64,000 nucleotides of DNA, from contig JAEERC010000009.1 in the NCBI GenBank assembly GCA_016285645.1, positions 1 to 64,000 on the forward strand, written 5' to 3'. The stretch comes from Clostridiaceae bacterium (GTDB lineage Bacteria; Bacillota; Clostridia; Oscillospirales; Acutalibacteraceae). Below are positions 41,746 to 49,400 of this stretch, piece by piece. The notes beneath the pieces are model-generated. The model was not told the origin of the DNA. It made no database searches and was given only the letters and a program-made list of their open reading frames with translations. The stretch's first letter is position 1. Each line of letters starts with the position of its first letter. Position numbers and translations under genes: made by a program.

Positions 41746-42600
41746 ATGGCGAAAAAGAAGAAACAGATGAATCTTAAACTCTACGGCACAGCGGCAATTC
41801 TTATTGTGGCGGCGGTGCTCGCGGCAATAACGTTTTTCACCTACACCTCGCGCTATACGGCTTTCAGCCCCGAGAAAATGGCGGTCGCCTATGTTGACAC
41901 AATCGCGCAGACGGGCGACGGTTACAACGCTTATAAGAATACTCTCCTGAGCAAGGATATGAAATTCGGCGACTACATCCGTGAAAACTACATAAACCCC
42001 GTTGTCTATGAAAACTACAAGCCCGGCGACAGCACCAAGGGGCTCAAAGGCCTCAACGATGAAGCGCTCAAGGGCGAAAAAACCCTGAACGACGACGGCA
42101 CGCTCAAGGGCAAAATGATTGACGAGATGTATCCCTTCTTTGAGGAACTCATCACGGCGAACAGCGGCTTTGACAACTGCGACCTGATTTTTACCTCATA
42201 CATTGAAAAACTCGTTGAGGTAAGGCAGGAGATATTCGGCGACAAATACTTTGACGATGAGGCGTTCTTCACCGCTTTTGAGGCAAATGTGCTCACCTAC
42301 GGCGAAAGCCTGACAGGCACGGAGGACGAATACGATTCCAACACGGGCGTTCAGACCAAATTCGCTTCAACCGGCGCATATCAGGAAAAGTTCGGCGACG
42401 ATTACAAAATCGAGGTCGTTTCAAACGGATTCAAAGAGGGCTCGGCGGACGCAGACAAAGCCGTTGTGAATATCAATGTGCTTGTAAACGGCAAGGTTGA
42501 AATTGAAAACCTGCCCGTGACTCTCGTTAAAATCGGCAGAAGCTGGTATGTTGACAGCGCCGCCTGCGACACATCCGCGCTTTACGGCTTCTATAAGTGA
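41746..42600 (+). CDS. Membrane-anchored extracytoplasmic protein of unknown function
   Basis: A 284-residue protein. A lysine-rich N-terminus is followed by one hydrophobic helix (about residues 14-33), then an ~250-residue extracytoplasmic domain (PEKMAVAYVDTIAQTGDGYNAYKNT; written as PEKMAVAYVDTIAQ then TGDGYNAYKNT). The end resembles a small beta-sheet module, LPVTLVKIGRSWYVD. The upstream transporter frame overlaps a longer open frame, but GAGGAGGTAA and the ATG at 41746 define the start. It is co-transcribed with the GPH transporter and ends at a terminator. It might assist the transporter or bind its sugar at the surface. No family recognised. Confidence 0.7.
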   Translation: MAKKKKQMNLKLYGTAAILIVAAVLAAITFFTYTSRYTAFSPEKMAVAYVDTIAQTGDGYNAYKNTLLSKDMKFGDYIRENYINPVVYENYKPGDSTKGLKGLNDEALKGEKTLNDDGTLKGKMIDEMYPFFEELITANSGFDNCDLIFTSYIEKLVEVRQEIFGDKYFDDEAFFTAFEANVLTYGESLTGTEDEYDSNTGVQTKFASTGAYQEKFGDDYKIEVVSNGFKEGSADADKAVVNINVLVNGKVEIENLPVTLVKIGRSWYVDSAACDTSALYGFYK

Positions 42601-42617
42601 TAAAACAAAAAAAAACA

Positions 42618-42655
42618 GGCGTCCTTCCGCGGAAGGACGCCGTTTTGCTTTTTAT
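42618..42655 (+). terminator. Terminator between convergent genes
   Basis: GGCGTCCTTCC (42618-42628) and GGAAGGACGCC (42631-42641) form a long stem with a tight loop. T-rich sequence follows and an A-run precedes it, so it may serve both this gene and the convergent deacetylase gene. Confidence 0.75.
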
Positions 42656-43557
42656 TTCTTTCTCATCTCGGCAAGATCGCGGTAGTTTATAAGCTTTATG
42701 CCGTTTGCCTCAATGTGCTGCCTTGTGGCGGGGTCGTTGAGCAGCTGAAACTCCCAGGTTCTGAATTTCCAGCGCCCGGATGTGCCCTTGAGCTCATCGC
42801 ACTCAAGCGAGGGGTGCATATAGGTTTCCGTCACGCCGTCGGGGAAGGATTTGTAAAGTTCATAGATATATTCCCTGAAATTTTCATAGCTCTCACACTG
42901 CGGACCGCCGTCCCACTCGTTGGGAATGAGATAATCGGGCAGGGCAACTCCGAGCATATCCGCGTAGCCCATAAGCTGACCGAAGGCGGCGCCGACGGTG
43001 CTCTCATCAATGTTTATTTCAAGCATGGTGTTGCCGAACATCTCGGGCGTGAGCTTTGACGGGCAGCGGAAGGGCAGACCGTATTCGCCCGCGATTTCGA
43101 TTGTTTTCTGCAGCAGTTCAAAGCGACCCGTCTCAATGCCGTAGAGCGAGCCCATGTGGTTGTCGAGATGCGAGGGTGTAAGACCGAGGGCTTTGCACCT
43201 TTCAATCTGCGCGCGAATTTCGCTTTCGACCTCGTTGAGAGACGCGTTCTTTTCAACGTCAACGCTCTCGTGCCACATATATCCCTCCTCATCCCTGAGC
43301 GAGGCGGTGTTGCCCTGACTCACGGGTGACCAGCGGTAGTTTGACCACTCGCTTGTGAGGGTGAGATGCACGCCGATTGCGAACTGCGGGTTTTCTTTCG
43401 CGAAGCGGCATGCCTTGGGAGCCCAGCCGCAGGGTGCCATGATTGTTGAAGAGGTGAGGGCGCTCTTTTCGTTTTTGAAAAGGGCGATAACCGCGTCGGC
43501 GGAGGCGTTGCACATTCCGAAATCGTCGGCGTTGATTATCAAATATCTGTCTGACAT
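42652..43557 (-). CDS. ChbG/YdjC-family carbohydrate deacetylase
   Basis: A 301-residue protein. The metal- and catalysis-linked motif IINADDFGMCN is at residues 7-17, with Asp11 and Asp12. SHLDNHMGSLYG provides the two metal-binding histidines, and ETYMHPSLE gives the late histidine. ChbG-type enzymes remove an acetyl group from N-acetyl sugars such as chitobiose phosphates. The AAGGAG site selects the ATG at 43557 over a longer frame. It lies near the GNAT-oxidoreductase fusion, so acetylated amino sugars could be a common theme. There is no signal peptide, so the enzyme is cytoplasmic. Confidence 0.9.
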   Translation of the reverse strand: MSDRYLIINADDFGMCNASADAVIALFKNEKSALTSSTIMAPCGWAPKACRFAKENPQFAIGVHLTLTSEWSNYRWSPVSQGNTASLRDEEGYMWHESVDVEKNASLNEVESEIRAQIERCKALGLTPSHLDNHMGSLYGIETGRFELLQKTIEIAGEYGLPFRCPSKLTPEMFGNTMLEINIDESTVGAAFGQLMGYADMLGVALPDYLIPNEWDGGPQCESYENFREYIYELYKSFPDGVTETYMHPSLECDELKGTSGRWKFRTWEFQLLNDPATRQHIEANGIKLINYRDLAEMRKK

Positions 43558-43639
43558 ATTGTTCTCCTTCGCAATAATGATTGAATACACTCCCATTATA
43601 TCACACCGAAATCCGCCTTTTCAACGCCAAACGCAAGTT

Positions 43640-44060
43640 TATACATAAGGTACAAAAACGCGGAATTTTTTTGGTGAATTGAACGGAGAAGGAGCATAAT
43701 CGCCGCAGACGGCGGAGAGAGTTTCCGTAGGGCACGGATTCTTCCGTGCCGTTTTTATTAATGAGCAGTGAGAAGTGAGGAGTGAGCAGTTAAGGGGCAC
43801 TTCGTGCCGTATGTACACCTCATCCGTCGGCTTGTGCCGACACCTTCCCCTCGGAGGGGAAGGCATTTGTCCTCGCGGACATCCTTGTTGCGGCGGTGTT
43901 AGGGAACACCGCCCTACATTCTATCTGAATTGCGTTTTTACTGTAGGGCGGGATGACCGCATCCCGCCGCGCATGAAACAAAGTTTCATGTCATTGCGAG
44001 GCAGTGTGCACACTGCCGTGGCAATCTCGTAGGGGCGACAACCTGTCGCCCGCAAATTCA
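43640..44060. repeat. Non-coding island of dispersed composite repeats, copy C
   Basis: Nothing coding is convincing here. The 25-base palindromic unit at 43727-43751 is identical to 7706-7730 and 8067-8091. Other short palindromic units follow: GGCGGTGTTAGGGAACACCG at about 43894, GGGCGGGATGACCGCATCCC at about 43946, GGCAGTGTGCACACTGCC at about 44001, and GGGGCGACAACCTGTCGCCC at about 44032. Each begins after a GTAGG- or GAGG-like tag, typical of dispersed intergenic palindromes in gut Clostridia. Confidence 0.75.
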
Positions 44061-44187
44061 CCGCAAAGCTTTTTCCGCCGCAATGAATAACCACATCAAA
44101 TACAATATTGCCGCGGCAATATAACTTACAAACACAAAAACTATTGACAATTTTAAAAGGTTATGATAACATAAGTTTCGCCCTTAC

Positions 44188-44277
44188 GGAGAGATACCGA
44201 AGTGGTCATAACGGAACGGTCTTGAAAACCGTCGTACCCCCCGGGTACCGTGGGTTCGAATCCCACTCTCTCCGCCA
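44188..44277 (+). tRNA. tRNA-Ser (anticodon TGA)
   Basis: A complete class II tRNA. Acceptor GGAGAGA (44188-44194) pairs with TCTCTCC (44267-44273); discriminator G and encoded CCA follow. The anticodon loop CTTGAAA gives anticodon TGA at 44223-44225. The long variable arm (TCGTACCCCCCGGGTACCG) and the T-loop TTCGAAT are intact. Confidence 0.95.
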
Positions 44278-44339
44278 GATTGATTTAAAGCGGAAAGCTT
44301 TGAATATATACAACTCAATACGCGTAATAACGCTGCCAT

Positions 44340-44430
44340 GGAGAAGTACTCAAGTTGGTGACGAGGCGCCCCTGCTAAGGGCGTAGGTCGGGTAACCGGC
44401 GCGGGAGTTCGAGTCTCCCCTTCTCCGCCA
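44340..44430 (+). tRNA. tRNA-Ser (anticodon GCT)
   Basis: A complete class II tRNA. Acceptor GGAGAAG (44340-44346) pairs with CTTCTCC (44420-44426), followed by G and CCA. The anticodon loop CTGCTAA gives GCT at 44374-44376, and a long variable arm is present. Its last 20 bases (44411-44430) recur with one mismatch at 45938-45957, suggesting a past integration or recombination event at this gene. Confidence 0.95.
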
Positions 44431-44433
44431 TTT

Positions 44434-44463
44434 AAAAAAGCGCCCCAACAGGGGTGCTTTTTT
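44434..44463 (+). terminator. Terminator after the tRNA-Ser pair
   Basis: AAAAAAGCGCCCC (44434-44446) pairs with GGGGTGCTTTTTT (44451-44463), giving a classic stem with T-run. Confidence 0.85.
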
Positions 44464-44483
44464 ACAATATCAGAAAGAGAACT

Positions 44484-44578
44484 TCCGCGCCCGCGGGGCG
44501 AAGCGCCGAAGCGCGCCCGGTGGGCGATGCAGCGAGGCGGTGAAATGAGCAAACAGGGAGAATTGCGACGCGGCAGCG
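44484..44578 (+). repeat. Left copy of a composite repeat; left border of the acyltransferase islet
   Basis: The segment matches the minus strand of about 7890-8010 in dispersed order. Its last 30 bases (44549-44578) occur again at 45881-45910 with one mismatch. AT-rich DNA with the acyltransferase gene begins directly after it. Confidence 0.75.
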
Positions 44579-44696
44579 TTGAGACTCCGAAAAACACAAT
44601 TCTAAAATCCGTTTTAATCATTTATTATGAGAGTACAGCAGAAATATCTCATTAAAACCTCCTTGCACCGGTTATCTGCATAACTCGTTTTTTTTA

Positions 44697-44725
44697 TTGC
44701 TTAGAAAAATTATATATGTTATACT
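44697..44725 (+). promoter_or_regulatory. Promoter of the acyltransferase gene
   Basis: TTGCTT (44697-44702), a 17-base spacer and TATACT (44720-44725) lie within the AT-rich islet, 43 bases before the ATG. Confidence 0.6.
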
Positions 44726-44767
44726 GAAAATAGTATTTTTTATAATCATTTAATTTAGATTTTCATT

Positions 44768-45853
44768 ATGAGATTAATTGAAATGGATAATTCAAACAAA
44801 AGCGTCTCAAAGCCAATACCAATCGACAGTTTAACCGGTTTAAAGGTAATTGCTGTATTTGCCGTTTATTGTTGGCACGGTTCCTGTCCTAAGCTTCCGA
44901 TGGATATGGGAGCAAGGGCGTGTGAAACCCTCTTTTTAATATCGGGATTTCTTGTCGGTTATAATTATCTTGATTCCGGTATGCCTGCCAATCTGAAGCA
45001 GTCTTTCAAATATGTATTCGGAAAGTTGAAAAAATACTGGCCGTTACATATTATCACTTTATTCTGGGCAGGATTAATCAGTGACAAATACGGATTGAAT
45101 CCGGATACATTTACAAAAGCAATTATTAACTGTTTTTTATTTCAGTCCTGGAGTAGTTCATCCGATATCTTTTTTTCATTTAACGGAGTGTCCTGGTTTT
45201 TTTCTTCGTTGTTATTCTGCTATTTTTTATCTCCGTTTTTAATAAAAATAACCCAAAGGATAAAGTGGCATATTCCGGCATTTTTTATTGCTTTTTCAGC
45301 TCGGCATCTGTTTGAATATGCTATTGACAAAAGCATTGTTACAAATGTTTCTGTTCATGTTTTTCCGCCGATCAGATGTCTTGAGTTCTTTTTGGGAATG
45401 CTTCTGGTTCCGATATTTAACAAAATAAGTGAAATAATAAAAAACAGGGATTGTTTTTTCTCGCTTTCTTTACTTGAAATCTTTGTGGTTGTTTATTCGG
45501 TTTATATTAAAATTATATTTAATGGGCATTGGATGCGGTCACAATTTGTTTTAATCTCTTCTTTCCTGGTTTTTGTTGTTGCATTAAATAAAGGAATAAT
45601 AAGTAAAACGTTGTCTTTAAAACCATTTTTATTGTTTTCAAAAATACAATTTGAATTCTATATGCTGCATCAGGTTGTTATTAAAACAATCTTTTCAGTA
45701 CTGCAATTCAAGGTCGGACAATTTGCGTTGAATTCTATCACAATAACGGCGATTATTATTTTGTCAATTACATATCACTATATGTTAAACAAAGTGTTAA
45801 ACAGAAAGAAGCAAAAAGATCTTTTAATCTCTTCCCCTTCAGATAAACCATAA
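44768..45853 (+). CDS. Acyltransferase 3 family membrane protein
   Basis: A 361-residue protein with about ten hydrophobic segments. The N-terminal LTGLKVIAVFAVYCWHGSCP includes the histidine seen early in acyltransferase-3 proteins, and ETLFLISGFLVGYNY is the family's first loop signature. Members add acetyl or other acyl groups to surface polysaccharides or lipids at the membrane. The gene is distinctly AT-rich with different codon choice from its neighbours and lies in a repeat-bracketed islet next to tRNA-Ser, so it was probably acquired. There is no clear ribosome site before the first ATG; the ATG at 44783 is an alternative. Surface-antigen modification is a likely role. Confidence 0.8.
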   Translation: MRLIEMDNSNKSVSKPIPIDSLTGLKVIAVFAVYCWHGSCPKLPMDMGARACETLFLISGFLVGYNYLDSGMPANLKQSFKYVFGKLKKYWPLHIITLFWAGLISDKYGLNPDTFTKAIINCFLFQSWSSSSDIFFSFNGVSWFFSSLLFCYFLSPFLIKITQRIKWHIPAFFIAFSARHLFEYAIDKSIVTNVSVHVFPPIRCLEFFLGMLLVPIFNKISEIIKNRDCFFSLSLLEIFVVVYSVYIKIIFNGHWMRSQFVLISSFLVFVVALNKGIISKTLSLKPFLLFSKIQFEFYMLHQVVIKTIFSVLQFKVGQFALNSITITAIIILSITYHYMLNKVLNRKKQKDLLISSPSDKP

Positions 45854-45880
45854 TAAGAATCGTTTGAATGGACAAAAACA

Positions 45881-45957
45881 GCAAACAGGGAAAATTGCGA
45901 CGCGGCAGCGAGCAAGGCGACCTATGTTTGCGAGGGAGAGTCTACCCTTCTCCGCCA
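45881..45957 (+). repeat. Right border of the islet: composite repeat plus tRNA-Ser 3' remnant
   Basis: Bases 45881-45910 repeat 44549-44578 (29 of 30 identical). The following AGCAAGGCGACC segment matches the minus strand of copy A at about 7885-7900. Bases 45938-45957 copy the final 20 bases of tRNA-Ser(GCT), 19 of 20 identical, including CCA. Confidence 0.75.
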
Positions 45958-45960
45958 ATA

Positions 45961-45990
45961 TTTAAGGCATCCCTTCGGGGATGCCTTAAA
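45961..45990 (+). terminator. Terminator-like hairpin with UUCG tetraloop
   Basis: TTTAAGGCATCCC (45961-45973) and GGGATGCCTTAAA (45978-45990) form a perfect thirteen-base-pair stem with a TTCG loop. It sits where a terminator would follow a tRNA, matching the tRNA 3' remnant beside it. Confidence 0.65.
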
Positions 45991-46034
45991 TCATTTTCGA
46001 ATGTGCGAACTTCCGCGCCTTGTTCGTTTGCTGC

Positions 46035-46175
46035 CTATTCTTTTGTCTTTTTTACCCATTCATCCCAGCGCGAGACCGCCTGAGAAGTAACGCCCAAAGC
46101 GTCCGCCAGCATTTCCTGTGTGCGTCCGTCACGATGACGGAGTTCGCGTATTTTTTGACCTAATTCAAGTTGCAT
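46035..46175 (-). pseudogene. Truncated XRE regulator gene, first copy
   Basis: A 46-codon frame that starts like an XRE helix-turn-helix regulator ([35 protein letters not shown]) with a good GGAGGT site. After the tryptophan of the recognition helix the usual sequence is replaced by DEWVKKTKE and a stop. A full regulator would need at least 20 further residues for the DNA-binding fold, and usually more. Its 5' end lies inside the ~170-bp direct repeat that recurs at 51661-51830. It is probably a remnant and not functional. Confidence 0.7.
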
Positions 46176-46294
46176 AAAGCACCTCCGAAGTTTTTTCACC
46201 GGTGTAATTTGATTATAACGCATCCATACAAAAAACAATTATCAATTCATTGTTTAAAAAACAAGCATTCGTTGATATTTAGCCGATAATCGGG
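46126..46294. repeat. ~170-bp direct repeat, left copy
   Basis: This 169-base segment is nearly identical to 51661-51830: about four substitutions and one extra A in an A-run. It contains the ribosome site, start codon and first codons of the XRE gene and its upstream AT-rich region, and ends at CGATAATCGGG. The two copies bracket the giant surface-protein gene. Confidence 0.9.
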
Positions 46295-46361
46295 AAACCC
46301 CCTGCGCAGAGTAAAACTCTGCCCAAACATAATTATTTATAAGAAAATTGTTCATATTTAC

Positions 46362-46391
46362 TTGCTTTAATTTGTAGAATTATGTTATAAT
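46362..46391 (+). promoter_or_regulatory. Promoter of the giant surface-protein gene
   Basis: TTGCTT (46362-46367), an 18-base spacer and TATAAT (46386-46391) with an upstream TG (extended -10). A leader of about 90 bases follows. Apart from this promoter I see nothing else in the 46295-46488 gap. Confidence 0.6.
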
Positions 46392-46488
46392 TATTTTTAA
46401 GAATCAATATTGTCCCCAGACATTTGCTTCTTAAAGAATATACATGAATCACTGAATCAGTCCGACATTCTTGCTAAGGAGGAAAACT

Positions 46489-49400
46489 ATGAAGAACGGC
46501 AGTCGTATGGCAAAGAAAGTGCTCAGTTTATTACTGGTACTGTTGCTTGTGTTGGGAACATTTCCATTAAGCTTCATGACGGCTTTTGCTGACGATGGAG
46601 AAGACTTAACCGAGACCGTCACGGGAAATCAGTTGCTTACCATTGATGATACCAATCCGGAAGGCAATGATCCGAACGATACCGGCAATCCCTACGGCGC
46701 AACTTATGATGCTGATGGGACCGGAACAGGAACCCTCATGATCCCGTGGAATGAGTTGTCAGTCCTGACAGAGAATTATGACGAAAATGTCCATAATGTA
46801 AAGGTGTATTGCGGAGACAAAGGGAGCAGTAAAAACAAAGCGCTCGCAGACTTTGATTCAGTCTGGACACCGTCGTCCACGAATAATCTTGCCGATCTTT
46901 ACAGCCTGTCCTACGTGCAGGGCGTTGGTTTCGACAAGACCGGTTCGGGGCGGAAAGACGTCAGCGCTTATGTAGGCTTTGATTCAGTAACGAACCGCTA
47001 TTACCTGACCGGCATAGACACATCCAGAAATGAAGTGATAAAAACCAATCTGGTACATTGGGTTTATGAGGTCAGTGACTACAAAGAATACAAGCCTGTG
47101 TTTATCAACAACGATGACTGGAATGCTGACCACTATGCGGCAAACAGCCTGCTCGATATAACCGCAGGTAATTTCGGGCGCGGATATGAAACAGTTGTTG
47201 TTGCAACATCATGTGTTGCACGTGACGGAAGCAACGGAACCAGTATAATCATGTTTGAGTATGCCGACATCAACGGCGAATGGCAGAGAGTCGGGGATCC
47301 GGTTCTCTTTGATACAGTCAGTAACACAAACTATCTCAATACAGTTTCCCTGTCTGCCGGTGATCTCAACGGCGACGGTGCAGATGAACTTGTAGTCGTG
47401 CTGGCAAAGAGTGAAGGCGCTCCTTATAACGGGGGCGAAGCAAAAATGTATGTATACTCCGGCGTACCCAAAAACACTACATCCATCTTTACACACAGCA
47501 GGACTGACACTTCAATTTGTGAAGACTATAAAGAAGGTGAAGACAACTATCGTCTCTCCATGCAGTCGCCGGGCGTTTCCGTAGGCGATGTGGACGGCGA
47601 TGGAATAAACGAAGTGGCTGTCGGCGGCTATCAGTGGATCAGCAAAAACAATAATTCATATGAAGCCAAAAAAGCACAACTGCTCGGTATTTATGAACAA
47701 AATACTTCAGGAGGCATGACAAAAGTCGTACTCACGGATCCGGGTATGAATGCAATGATCACGCGCGGCTATTATGCAGCGGATAATATCCACCCGCGCG
47801 CCGCGTTGGCAACCGTGGCATTCAACGGTCAGAACGGAAAAGATCTGGTCTTCTTTAACGGTCAGATTTTCACCTACAATCCGGATGCCGGTTTCTCAGC
47901 GACCTACACTCCGGAGTATTTTAACCACACCGATATAGGCATGGGCAGCGTCAGTGTATCCAATGCCTGGATAAGCGATGTTGCTGTAGGTAATTTTGAC
48001 CACAATAATATAGGACGCGAGCAGGTTTATTATGTAGTTGCGTTAAAGGAATCCAGCAGTGAGGCTTATGGTTATAAGGTTGGCATGATCGGCGCCACTT
48101 ATAACGACACAGAGGATATGCTGGGAACTCTGACAGGCAGTGGTTTCTACAGCACCGACATTGACAACGATGACTATCAGTTGAATGATGCTGACGCCTA
48201 TACTGACAGAGACTGGAGATCCTGTCATACGGTCATTACATCTGTTGATAACAATGCAGACGGCGTGAGTGTGCGCTACCGGGGCAAAAATTATGTCTAT
48301 TCCGATCCCAAAATCGAGGCAGTTCTGCAGGCGGCTCCTTACTTCGACGGCGTTCAGGACCCGGGAAGCACCGTATATTCGATAGAGACAACCTACGGAG
48401 AATCAGACAACACGACAACCTCTCTCGACTGGGGCGTAGGCTTTTCCGGAGAGGCCGAAGTGTCGGCTCTGTTTTCAGCCAAGATGGCACTTGAAGTCGG
48501 CGCAGCATTTAACTATACCTGGGAGTGGGAGACAGGCTGGGAGACAAGTTACAAGTCTTGTTTTGAGACAACAGACCAGAATACTGTTTTGGTCCAGCGA
48601 ACTCCTATCATCTTCTATAACTATGATATGTATGACGCCGAATCCGAGGAATGGTTGGAAAACGCCCTTCAGATTCCCATGCCGTTGGGTCCTGTATGGA
48701 GTCAGCTGAGTATCAGCGACTACAACCAGTTTGTCGATGATTATAACGCCATAGTTGCAACGATTAAAGCAAATGCCGATACATCAAATTATACTTATGA
48801 ACCGCCTGTCTTGAAAAAGATTGTGGATACCGCAGGCAGTACCACTGAGAACGGTGAATATCTTATCAGCAACGAAGGTAATCCGGAAGCATATCTTTCC
48901 GACTGGAACAACGGAGATCTGACCGATGCTGAGAAGTTGTCGAATATGGCTGACATGCAGCTTGGATACAGCGGCACAAGTAAGACACAGGAGTATGCAC
49001 ATTCGGAGTATGCCACCGACGGCGAGGGCTTCTCCGGCGGTTTCTCGATCCACTTCTCCAGTATGTGGGGTGTTGGTTTGGCAGGTCTGGCCGATGCCCG
49101 CGCAGGCTTTTACATTGCGGCGGACTTCCTCAAAGGCACCTGCCACTATAAAACTACCACGAGAGGCAATACTGTATCAGGCACTGTCAATGATCTGAAT
49201 GAGAGAACGCTCAGAGAGCAAGGGCTCTCGGATGAGATAATCCGTTCTTACCAATTCTTCTGGTCCTTCGGACGCTGGTATGTCGATATGGGCTCAGGAG
49301 GCGGTGGCACATCGCTTGAAGAAATCTTGGAACTCGAAGATCTTGAAGACCGTTTATGGGATAATTCCCATGTTCCTGTGTATGGCTACAAGGTGGCGAA

